A DNA stretch of 64,000 nucleotides from Blautia wexlerae DSM 19850. Its GTDB lineage: Bacteria; Bacillota; Clostridia; Lachnospirales; Lachnospiraceae. Location: positions 97,001 through 161,000 of the forward strand of contig NZ_CP102267.1 of assembly GCF_025148125.1 (NCBI RefSeq), in the 5' to 3' direction. Position 1 is the first letter of the stretch. Each line of letters starts with the position of its first letter. A program made the position numbers and the translations under genes. The notes under the pieces were generated by a model. It searched no databases and was not told the DNA's origin. It saw only the letters and a list, made by a program, of their open reading frames with translations. Below, piece by piece: positions 9,584 through 17,500 of the stretch.

Positions 9584-9612
9584 TTGATTCGGTTAAATAG
9601 GATTGATATAAT
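9584..9612 (+). promoter_or_regulatory. Predicted sigma-A promoter of the DUF1292 gene
   Basis: -35 TTGATT (9584-9589), exact 17-base spacer, -10 TATAAT (9607-9612), 73 bases before the start codon. Confidence 0.75.
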
Positions 9613-9685
9613 TAACACTCTTTGCTACAATAAAAAACAGCGAAAATAAGAATAAGACTGCTTATGAATGAAAGGAAAACATACT

Positions 9686-9931
9686 ATGGAAGAATATGAA
9701 GTAATCAGCATTCCGGTATCTGACGGAACAGAACGGGATTTTGCAATCATGGATACCTTTGAATTTGAAGGACAGGGATATCTGGCAGTTTCTCTGATCG
9801 AAGGAGATGAGATCCAGGAAGGCGTTTACATTTACCGTTACCACAATGCAGAAGATGGAGATGTTGTGGTAGAGCAGATCACTTTGCCTGCAGAATACAA
9901 AAGGGTGACAAAATTTTACGAACAGATGTAA
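9686..9931 (+). CDS. DUF1292 family small protein
   Basis: An acidic protein of 81 aa, of the YrzB-like DUF1292 family, whose members occur widely in Firmicutes without a known function. The family pattern is visible: an N-terminal beta hairpin with DGTERDFAIMDTFEFEGQGYLAV, then LIEGDEIQEGVYIYRY and a C-terminal PAEYKRVTKFYEQ-like tail. ATG 9686 is favoured because AAAGGA lies nine bases upstream; an ATG at 9668 overlaps that site. It is preceded by a good promoter. The gene is often linked to ruvX or alaS elsewhere, but not here. Confidence 0.85.
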   Translation: MEEYEVISIPVSDGTERDFAIMDTFEFEGQGYLAVSLIEGDEIQEGVYIYRYHNAEDGDVVVEQITLPAEYKRVTKFYEQM

Positions 9932-10020
9932 GCAAAAAAATATCTCGAAAAGAACCTGCATCTTGTGATAAAATAAAAAAGAAAATCAAATTTTGATCAA
10001 TAAAAACAGGAGGAAAAACG

Positions 10021-11145
10021 ATGGAAAAATCAACCGTTTATTTTACTGATTTCAGATGTCCGGTTGGCACCAGCCAGCTTGATAAATTGAAGAAACTCTG
10101 CGTTACAGCCGGAATCAAAGACATTGATATGGATGGAAAATTCGTGGCTATTAAAATGCATTTCGGAGAACTTGGCAATCTGGCTTTCCTGCGCCCGAAT
10201 TACGCAAAAACAGTAGCTGATCTCTGTAAAGAGCAGGGAGGACTTCCGTTCCTCACAGACTGCAACACTCTTTATCCGGGAAGCCGTAAGAATGCACTGG
10301 AGCATCTGGAGTGCGCAAATCTCAACGGATTTAACAGCATTTCAACAGGATGCCAGATCATCATCGGTGATGGCTTACGCGGTACAGACGAAGTAGAAGT
10401 ACCGGTAGTTAACGGTGAATATTGTCAGACTGCACTGATCGGACATGCGATCATGGATGCAGATATTTTTATCAGCTTAAGCCACTTCAAAGGACATGAA
10501 GCAACCGGCTTCGGCGGTGCACTGAAGAATATCGGAATGGGATGCGGAAGCCGCGCAGGTAAGATGAAACAGCATGCCAGCGGAAAACCTGCAGTAAATG
10601 AAGAACTCTGCCGCGGATGCCGTCGCTGTGCGAAAGAGTGCGGAAGTGATGCGATTACATATCCGAATAAAAAAGCAGTCATTGATTATGATAAATGTAA
10701 AGGCTGTGGCCGTTGTATCGGAGCCTGCGGTTTTGATGCAGTATACAATCCAAACAGCAGTGCGAATGAACTTCTTGACCGTAAGATGGCAGAATATGCA
10801 CAGGCAGTCTGTCATGGCCGTCCGCATTTCCATGTAGCACTTGTTCAGGATATCAGCCCGAACTGTGACTGCCATGGCGAAAATGATGCACCAATCCTTC
10901 CTGATATCGGAATGTTTGCAAGCTTTGACCCGGTTGCTCTGGACCAGGCCTGCGCAGATGCCTGTCTGAAAGCAACTCCGATCGAGAACAGCCAGCTTGG
11001 AGAACATCTGGCAAAACCTGACTGGCATTGCCACCACGACCATTTCAAAGATTCCAACCCGAACATTGAATGGCAGGCAACACTGGATCAGGCAGAGAAG
11101 ATTGGTCTGGGAACCAGACAGTATGAACTGAAGATTGTGAAATAA
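10021..11145 (+). CDS. DUF362 domain protein with two 4Fe-4S clusters
   Basis: Cytoplasmic iron-sulfur protein, 374 aa. An N-terminal DUF362 domain (FVAIKMHFGELGNLAFLRP, FISLSHFKGHEATGFGGALKN) is split by a 2x[4Fe-4S] ferredoxin module at about residues 190-245 with CRGCRRCAKEC and CKGCGRCIGACGFDA. The DUF362 fold resumes afterwards (DPVALDQACADACLKATP). The reaction is not known; an electron-transfer or maturation role is inferred from the clusters. A strong AGGAGG lies seven bases before ATG. Proteins of this architecture are common in anaerobic Clostridia, which fits the suggested host. Confidence 0.92.
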   Translation: MEKSTVYFTDFRCPVGTSQLDKLKKLCVTAGIKDIDMDGKFVAIKMHFGELGNLAFLRPNYAKTVADLCKEQGGLPFLTDCNTLYPGSRKNALEHLECANLNGFNSISTGCQIIIGDGLRGTDEVEVPVVNGEYCQTALIGHAIMDADIFISLSHFKGHEATGFGGALKNIGMGCGSRAGKMKQHASGKPAVNEELCRGCRRCAKECGSDAITYPNKKAVIDYDKCKGCGRCIGACGFDAVYNPNSSANELLDRKMAEYAQAVCHGRPHFHVALVQDISPNCDCHGENDAPILPDIGMFASFDPVALDQACADACLKATPIENSQLGEHLAKPDWHCHHDHFKDSNPNIEWQATLDQAEKIGLGTRQYELKIVK

Positions 11146-11205
11146 TATGTCTATCAGCAGTGGAAAATAAATGCGAAAAAGTAATAAACAAAAAGGACCG
11201 GATGA

Positions 11206-12165
11206 ATGAACTATATTGTCTTTGACCTGGAATGGAATCAGAATCCTTCGGGAAAGAAAACACGTAACGACAGGCTTCCATTTGAGATTATCGAGATTGG
11301 GGCTGTAAAAGTAAACAGCAAAAAAGAAATAACGGATCATTTTCACCGACTGATCAAACCACAGGTCTATAAATGGATTCATGACAGCATCCATGAGGTA
11401 ATTCATGTAGATTATAAAGATCTTATGAAAGGAGTGCCCTTTGAGCAGGCAGTCAGGGAATTTATTGACTGGTGCGGAGAAGACTGGTACTTTTTTACCT
11501 GGGGAAATCAGGACGTGATGGAACTTCAGAGAAATATGAAGTTCTATGGCCTGCTGGATCTGCTTCCCGGACCTGTGACCTATTATGATGTGCAGAAACT
11601 ATACAGTATCAGTTATGATGACGGTACACACAGGTGTGCATTGGAGCATGCGATCGATGAGCTGAAAATAGAGAAATCCAGGGGATTTCACCGGGCGCTT
11701 GCAGATGCCTGGTATACAGCGAAAGTCCTGGAGAAAATAAATAACATAATCATCATCAATCATCCGTCACTGGATGTTTACCAGAATCCAAAGAAGAAAA
11801 AAGACGAGATACATATTTCCTATCCGGATCATGACAAATATGTATCCAGAGAATTTGCCACAAGAGAGCGAATCATGAAAGACCGCGAGGTGACCAGCAC
11901 CAGATGTCCGGTCTGTCATCTGCCTGCAAAGCGCAAACTCCGATGGTTTATGAATAATCCAAAGGTTTATTACAGCATATCCAATTGTGAAGAACATGGG
12001 CTGATAAGAGGCAAGATCCGCATCCGAAAAACAGAAGATGAGAAATATTTCGCTGTGAAGACATTGCGTTTCACAGATACAGAAGAAGCAGAGGAACTTC
12101 GTGAAAGAAAAGAAGTCCTCCGCCTCAGGCGAAAACTAAAAAGAAGCGTTGAGAAGGAAATCTGA
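11206..12165 (+). CDS. DEDDh 3'-5' exonuclease, KapD/DnaQ-like
   Basis: Predicted nucleic-acid 3'-5' exonuclease. The N-terminal half has the RNase T/DnaQ motifs: ExoI FDLEWNQ with EIIEIGAVKV, ExoII WGNQDVMEL, and ExoIII with HRALADAWYTA. This is the arrangement seen in KapD-type proteins linked to sporulation control in Bacillus; that role is only known for the family. The C-terminal extension holds CPVC and a later cysteine/histidine (NCEEHG), a possible zinc site, and a very basic end. The last 30 bases overlap the convergent D,D-carboxypeptidase gene. Confidence 0.85.
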   Translation: MNYIVFDLEWNQNPSGKKTRNDRLPFEIIEIGAVKVNSKKEITDHFHRLIKPQVYKWIHDSIHEVIHVDYKDLMKGVPFEQAVREFIDWCGEDWYFFTWGNQDVMELQRNMKFYGLLDLLPGPVTYYDVQKLYSISYDDGTHRCALEHAIDELKIEKSRGFHRALADAWYTAKVLEKINNIIIINHPSLDVYQNPKKKKDEIHISYPDHDKYVSREFATRERIMKDREVTSTRCPVCHLPAKRKLRWFMNNPKVYYSISNCEEHGLIRGKIRIRKTEDEKYFAVKTLRFTDTEEAEELRERKEVLRLRRKLKRSVEKEI

Positions 12166-13371
12166 AAGGATTTCCTTTTCATATTGCATTCCATATCCGA
12201 CCATATGGCCGTCTAAATAATATTTACTTTTAATTCGCTTTGGACCGACAGAATTGTTCAGAAGTTTCTGCTTCTTTACAAGCTGGCTCACATCGGTTCC
12301 TGTGGGGACAGTTACGTACACATGCCTCATATAATAGAAGGAACACAGATTATTCCAGTCCTTTAACAGGTGCTTTTCGCATGGGAGAAATACTGCCGGT
12401 ACCGGATCGGTATCTATATTCAAGTCTACTTTTTCAAAATTGTCGAAGCCGTAATCCAGCAGAGAAGTTGTGTCAGGAAAAGCACCGTTTGTAGAATTCA
12501 GCACAACTGCAATGAGAATGGAATTTCCTCTCTTGGCATAGGTGACAAGCGTACTTCCCGCTGCATCGGTGTATCCGGTCTTTCCTCCCAGAACCCCATC
12601 GTATGCATAAGACTGTCCGGGCATCATCTTATGGTGATTGAGAAGATAACGGGTTTCAGACTGCTTATTAGTCGGAGGAATCTCATAAACCTGTGTGGTC
12701 ACAAATTTACGGAATCTGGGATTATACCAGGCTGCCTTTGCAATCTTCATCATATCACCTGCGGTGGTATAATGCGTCTCATCCGGAAGACCATTTGGAT
12801 TATTAAAATGGGTGTTCTTACAGCCAAGCTGAGCTGCCCTCTGGTTCATCAGTTCAACAAACTTCTTTACAGAACCGCTTGTTTTTTCTGCCAGAGCAAG
12901 AGCCATCTCATTGGCGGATTCCAGCATCAGAGCCATCAGGGCCTGCTCTACTGTGAAAACTTCTCCTGTTTCTGCATAAATGCTGGAGCTTCCGGCCTCA
13001 ATCCCATAAGCCGCTTCCTGCGACATGGTGATCGTATCGTCCATATTCAGATATTCACAGGCCAGAAGAGCGGTCATGATCTTAGTGATACTGGCGGGAT
13101 ATAGCTTATCCTTGGCATTCTTGGAATAAAGAATAGTATCAGTGACTGCATCCATCAGCACTGCGGACTGTCCCTCGATATTAGGACCTGTGGGCCATCC
13201 TTTGACAGAATCGATATCTGAGGCCTGTGAATAGGTTTCTGAATGACCGGCTTCAGGAGTGGCAGAGGTCTCGGCAGCGTAAGTGACTGCAGGCTGGGAG
13301 GTCAGAATCCCTGCACAAAGCATTCCGGTGAGGAAACGTTTCATTAATTTATGAAATTTTGTTTTAAACAT
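12136..13371 (-). CDS. D-alanyl-D-alanine carboxypeptidase (DacF-like, low-mass PBP)
   Basis: Exported serine peptidase that trims the terminal D-Ala of peptidoglycan stem peptides. A signal peptide ends near TYAAE (about residue 33). The penicillin-binding motifs are present in order: SITK (SxxK, nucleophile), SAN (SxN) and KTGYT. The C-terminal PBP5-type beta domain follows, with no obvious amphipathic anchoring helix. It is 411 aa, normal for the family. The gene is convergent with the exonuclease gene, sharing 30 bases, and has its own promoter on the minus strand. DacF/DacB members act in vegetative or spore cortex modification; which one applies here is undecided. Confidence 0.93.
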   Translation of the reverse strand: MFKTKFHKLMKRFLTGMLCAGILTSQPAVTYAAETSATPEAGHSETYSQASDIDSVKGWPTGPNIEGQSAVLMDAVTDTILYSKNAKDKLYPASITKIMTALLACEYLNMDDTITMSQEAAYGIEAGSSSIYAETGEVFTVEQALMALMLESANEMALALAEKTSGSVKKFVELMNQRAAQLGCKNTHFNNPNGLPDETHYTTAGDMMKIAKAAWYNPRFRKFVTTQVYEIPPTNKQSETRYLLNHHKMMPGQSYAYDGVLGGKTGYTDAAGSTLVTYAKRGNSILIAVVLNSTNGAFPDTTSLLDYGFDNFEKVDLNIDTDPVPAVFLPCEKHLLKDWNNLCSFYYMRHVYVTVPTGTDVSQLVKKQKLLNNSVGPKRIKSKYYLDGHMVGYGMQYEKEILSDFLLNASF

Positions 13372-13453
13372 TTGAAATTACCCTTCATTAAATATACATA
13401 GTAGTTGCTTTCCATATCCTAGTACATCGTTTTAAATGACGTTCGGACAAAAT

Positions 13454-13482
13454 ATTCTACCTTATTATATCATTAATTACAA
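13454..13482 (-). promoter_or_regulatory. Predicted promoter of the D,D-carboxypeptidase gene
   Basis: Read on the minus strand: -35 TTGTAA (13482-13477), 17-base spacer, -10 TAGAAT (13459-13454). Confidence 0.5.
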
Positions 13483-13521
13483 TGCCTGTGTAAAATTTAT
13501 ATGATAGTATGTTAACAGTGT

Positions 13522-13548
13522 GTTACTGTTCGGGAGTTTGACAGTAAC
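13522..13548. repeat. GTTACTGT-11-ACAGTAAC inverted repeat, copy 2
   Basis: The same arms and the same 11-base loop length as 9550-9576, with a different loop sequence. Another acagtaac half-site follows at about 13561. It sits between divergent promoters. Confidence 0.6.
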
Positions 13549-13596
13549 CAGTGTTATTAAACAGTAACAGGATTACCCTAATATTCAAAAAAATAC

Positions 13597-13626
13597 TTGA
13601 CACAGTGAATTTTGTGACCTTATAAT
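13597..13626 (+). promoter_or_regulatory. Promoter of the T-box/ileS transcript
   Basis: Consensus -35 TTGACA (13597-13602) and -10 TATAAT (13621-13626) with an 18-base spacer, just upstream of the T-box leader. Confidence 0.85.
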
Positions 13627-13659
13627 GAATCCGCATAGTTAAATAAATGATATGTCCAC

Positions 13660-13911
13660 AAAAACGTTGATGGAGAGAGTAACTGCAGAGGAAAGCAGAC
13701 AGCGAACCGGGGAGGGTGTGAGTCCGGTGGTGAGTAAATGCAGTGAAGATCACTCCGGAGTTGCAGCTCTGAAGGGTGTACAGACAGGTAAGAGCTGACG
13801 GAAATCCCCGTTAAAAGATTCATGTATCGGCAGAGGATGCCCGTACAATGTAACAGGTGGTATAGCGAACGTCAATAAACCTTCGTCCTTTTACAAAAGG
13901 GCGATTTTTTT
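13660..13911 (+). promoter_or_regulatory. T-box riboswitch leader, isoleucine specifier
   Basis: The leader senses uncharged tRNA-Ile and controls ileS by antitermination. The conserved T-box aacaggtggtatagcgaac lies at 13852-13870. The terminator follows: 13884-13891 pairs with 13896-13903, then a run of seven T (13905-13911). In Stem I the likely specifier is ATC at 13749-13751, flanked by agtga and actcc in the usual specifier-loop setting. ATC is an isoleucine codon and matches the downstream gene. The boundaries are approximate. Confidence 0.9.
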
Positions 13912-14023
13912 ATGGGCTTATTTTCGTTCTTAAAGGACACTGGAAATATTTTTTAGCGTATATAAACGTCCTGCATATTTTCAGGTGTCTGATACAAATA
14001 ATTTAAACAGGAGGTAAATTACT

Positions 14024-17000
14024 GTGTACCAGAAAGTTGATACGAACTTAAACTTTGTAGACCGTGAGAAAAAAGTAGAAGAATTCTGGAAAGAAAACCA
14101 TATCTTTGAGAAAAGTATGGAGAACAGAAAAGAAGGAGAAACCTATACATTCTATGATGGACCGCCCACTGCAAATGGCAAACCGCACATCGGCCATGTA
14201 CTTACCCGCGTTATCAAGGATATGATTCCGAGATACCGTACAATGAAGGGCTACATGGTTCCGCGTAAAGCAGGATGGGATACCCACGGACTTCCGGTAG
14301 AGCTGGAAGTAGAGAAGAAACTTGGTCTGGATGGCAAAGAGCAGATCGAAGAATACGGTATGGAGCCATTCATCAAACAGTGTAAGGAAAGCGTCTGGAA
14401 ATACAAAGGAATGTGGGAGGATTTCTCCTCTACTGTTGGTTTCTGGGCTGATATGGAACATCCATACGTAACTTACTATGACGATTATATTGAATCCGAA
14501 TGGTGGGCACTGAAAGAAATCTGGAACAAGAAGCTTCTGTATAAAGGCTTCAAGATTGTTCCTTACTGTCCAAGATGCGGTACCCCTCTTTCCGCACAGG
14601 AAGTATCCCAGGGATACAAAACTGTAAAAGAGCGCTCCGCAGTTGTAAGATTCAAGGTTGTTGGTGAAGATGCATACTTCCTTGCATGGACAACAACACC
14701 ATGGACACTTCCGTCCAACGTTGCACTCTGCGTAAACCCGGATGAGACTTACTGCAAAGTAAAGGCAGCAGACGGATATACCTATTATATGGCAGAAGCA
14801 CTCCTTGACAAAGTCCTTGGCAAGCTTGCAAAAGAAGAAGGCGAGAAAGCATATGAAGTTCTGGAAACCTACAAAGGAACAGACCTGGAATACAAAGCAT
14901 ACGAGCCGCTTTTCGCATGTGCAGGAGAGGCAGCAGCAAAACAGAAAAAGAAAGCTCATTTCGTAACCTGTGATAACTACGTTACTATGAGTGATGGTAC
15001 AGGTATTGTTCACATCGCACCTGCATTCGGTGAAGACGACAGCAGAATCGGACGTAACTATGAACTGCCATTCGTACAGTTCGTAGACGGACAGGGTAAC
15101 CTGACAAAAGAGACACCATACGCAGGCGTTTTCGTAAAGAAAGCAGATCCTATGGTCCTCACAGATCTGGACAAAGAAGGCAAGCTCTTCAATGCTCCGA
15201 AATTCGAGCATGATTATCCACACTGCTGGAGATGTGACACACCACTGATCTACTATGCAAGAGAATCCTGGTTCATCAAGATGACAGCAGTTAAGGATGA
15301 CCTGATCAGAAATAACAATACAATCAACTGGATCCCTGAGAGCATCGGTAAAGGACGTTTCGGCGACTGGCTTGAAAACGTTCAGGACTGGGGTATCAGC
15401 CGTAACCGTTACTGGGGAACTCCACTGAACATCTGGCAGTGTGAATGTGGACATATGCATTCCATCGGAAGCCGTCAGGAGTTATTCGAGATGAGCGGTG
15501 ATGAGAGAGCCAAGACAGTAGAGCTTCACCGTCCATACATCGATGAGATTACACTGAAGTGTCCGGAGTGCGGTGGAGAAATGCATCGTGTACCGGAGGT
15601 TATTGACTGCTGGTTCGACTCAGGAGCAATGCCTTTCGCACAGCATCATTATCCATTTGAAAACAAAGAATTATTTGAGCAGCAGTTCCCTGCAAACTTT
15701 ATCTCCGAGGCTGTAGACCAGACTCGTGGATGGTTCTATTCACTCCTTGCAGAATCCACACTGCTCTTCAATAAAGCACCATACAAGAACGTAATCGTTC
15801 TGGGACATGTCCAGGATGAGAACGGACAGAAGATGAGTAAGTCCAAAGGAAATGCAGTTGATCCATTCGATGCACTGAACAAATACGGCGCAGATGCCAT
15901 CAGATGGTACTTCTACATCAACAGTGCTCCATGGCTTCCGAACCGTTTCCATGGCAAGGCAGTTGTGGAAGGACAGCGTAAATTCATGAGCACACTGTGG
16001 AATACTTACGCATTCTTCGTATTATATGCAGACATCGACAACTTTGACCCGACCAAATATGAACTGAACTATGACCAGCTTCCTGTAATGGACAAATGGC
16101 TGCTCAGCAGATTAAACACAACTGTTCAGGCTGTAGACAATGATCTGGCAAACTACAAGATCCCGGAAGCAGCAAGATCACTTCAGGAATTCGTAGATGA
16201 GATGAGTAACTGGTATGTAAGAAGAAGCCGTGAACGTTTCTGGGCAAAGGGAATGGAGCAGGATAAGATCAATGCTTACATGACCCTGTACCATGCGCTG
16301 GTAACCATCGCCAAGACAGCAGCTCCGATGATTCCGTTCATGACAGAAGATATCTATCAGAACCTGGTAAGAAGCGTGGATAAAGATGCTCCGGAGAGTA
16401 TCCATCTCTGCGACTTCCCAACTGTAAACGAAGCATGGATCGACAAAGATCTGGAAGCAGACATGAAAGAGCTTCTGGAGATCGTAGTTCTGGGACGTGC
16501 CTGCAGAAATACAGCAAACATCAAGAACCGTCAGCCGATCGGAACCATGTATGTAAAAGCTGAGAAGAAAATGAGTGAATTCTACACTGACATCATCGCA
16601 GACGAACTGAATGTCAAAGAAGTAAAATTCGCAGATGATGTAGAATCCTTTATCTCCTACAGCTTCAAACCACAGCTTCGTACAGTAGGACCGAAATACG
16701 GTAAACTCCTTGGAGGAATCAGACAGGCTCTCACAGACATCAATGGAACAGCAGCAATGAACGAACTGAGAACCAACGGTGTCCTGAAACTGGATATCAA
16801 CGGAAACGATGTAGAGCTTACAGAAGAAGACCTTCTTATTGAAACAGCACAGACAGAGGGTTATGTATCTGAATCTGACGGTGAAACATCCGTAGTCCTG
16901 GATACAAACCTGACACCTGAACTGATCGAAGAGGGATTTGTACGTGAGATCATCAGCAAGATCCAGACCATGAGAAAGGAAGCCGGCTTCGAAGTTATGG

Positions 17001-17179
17001 ACAAGATCGTAGTATACGCTCACGGAAACGACAAGATTCAGGATGTCATGAAAGCACACGAAGATGAGATCAAGTCAGAAGTACTTGCGGACGAAATGGT
17101 ACTTGGCGAGACCGATGGTTATGTGAAAGAGTGGAACATCAACAAAGAAGCAGTAACTATGGGTGTTAAGAAACTGTAA
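14024..17179 (+). CDS. ileS: Isoleucyl-tRNA synthetase, eukaryote-like (IleRS2) type
   Basis: Class I synthetase charging tRNA-Ile, 1051 aa. HIGH is at residues 55-58, KMSKS at about 603-607, and a CP1 editing domain lies between them. It has the zinc-binding pair CPRCGTPLSAQEVSQGY and, further on, CPECGG. The GWDTHGLPVELEVEKKLGL segment is typical of the longer, eukaryote-like clade rather than the E. coli-like one. That clade is known for low mupirocin sensitivity, but this was not tested. A GTG start is used, with AGGAGGT at 14009-14015, eight bases upstream. Expression is controlled by the T-box leader. Confidence 0.97.
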   Translation: MYQKVDTNLNFVDREKKVEEFWKENHIFEKSMENRKEGETYTFYDGPPTANGKPHIGHVLTRVIKDMIPRYRTMKGYMVPRKAGWDTHGLPVELEVEKKLGLDGKEQIEEYGMEPFIKQCKESVWKYKGMWEDFSSTVGFWADMEHPYVTYYDDYIESEWWALKEIWNKKLLYKGFKIVPYCPRCGTPLSAQEVSQGYKTVKERSAVVRFKVVGEDAYFLAWTTTPWTLPSNVALCVNPDETYCKVKAADGYTYYMAEALLDKVLGKLAKEEGEKAYEVLETYKGTDLEYKAYEPLFACAGEAAAKQKKKAHFVTCDNYVTMSDGTGIVHIAPAFGEDDSRIGRNYELPFVQFVDGQGNLTKETPYAGVFVKKADPMVLTDLDKEGKLFNAPKFEHDYPHCWRCDTPLIYYARESWFIKMTAVKDDLIRNNNTINWIPESIGKGRFGDWLENVQDWGISRNRYWGTPLNIWQCECGHMHSIGSRQELFEMSGDERAKTVELHRPYIDEITLKCPECGGEMHRVPEVIDCWFDSGAMPFAQHHYPFENKELFEQQFPANFISEAVDQTRGWFYSLLAESTLLFNKAPYKNVIVLGHVQDENGQKMSKSKGNAVDPFDALNKYGADAIRWYFYINSAPWLPNRFHGKAVVEGQRKFMSTLWNTYAFFVLYADIDNFDPTKYELNYDQLPVMDKWLLSRLNTTVQAVDNDLANYKIPEAARSLQEFVDEMSNWYVRRSRERFWAKGMEQDKINAYMTLYHALVTIAKTAAPMIPFMTEDIYQNLVRSVDKDAPESIHLCDFPTVNEAWIDKDLEADMKELLEIVVLGRACRNTANIKNRQPIGTMYVKAEKKMSEFYTDIIADELNVKEVKFADDVESFISYSFKPQLRTVGPKYGKLLGGIRQALTDINGTAAMNELRTNGVLKLDINGNDVELTEEDLLIETAQTEGYVSESDGETSVVLDTNLTPELIEEGFVREIISKIQTMRKEAGFEVMDKIVVYAHGNDKIQDVMKAHEDEIKSEVLADEMVLGETDGYVKEWNINKEAVTMGVKKL

Positions 17180-17500
17180 TAGACAACATTCGGTCAATTA
17201 CTGACAAGAAACTGATGAGTTACAGGTATTTCACAGGAAATATACTACTTTCGCAATGCACGAAAAAAAATTGTTATAAAATTCGGCAATTATACACATG
17301 ACAGACTGTCGAAAAAAGAGTATCATTATCCTTGACAGTCTGATTTCAGAGAGGAAATTGGAGGCAGAGATTCTTTGCCCCCAATTTCTCTGATATGAGA
17401 AAACAGAAGAGTTGACGGAATGAAGAGGTTCACCGGCAATATCCGCAAGGTGTATTGCTGAGAATAAAGTGAACAGTGAAACCATTACGGGAGGTATGAA
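17180..17500. other. ileS-glgP intergenic region with several stem-loops
   Basis: No gene was seen. A 9-bp repeat, cagactgtc/gacagtctg (17302-17310 with 17334-17342), encloses a 23-base loop. A longer stem pairs cagaga-gg-aaattgg with ccaatttctctg around 17347-17394. A third weak stem involves cggcaata/tattgctg near 17435-17460. None has a clear T-run, so termination of ileS is uncertain. The third is close enough to the glgP start to affect its translation. GGGAGG precedes the glgP ATG. Confidence 0.5.

Noticed and set aside
12370..13104. Plus-strand frame opposite the D,D-carboxypeptidase gene
   Set aside because: Complete SxxK, SxN and KTG motifs on the other strand show which one is coding.
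14048..15460. 470-codon minus-strand frame opposite ileS
   Set aside because: Cys/Phe-rich composition typical of antisense to a real gene; no start signals.
17302..17342. Stem-loop after ileS as an intrinsic terminator
   Set aside because: The loop is long and no T-run follows, so it was left as an unexplained stem.
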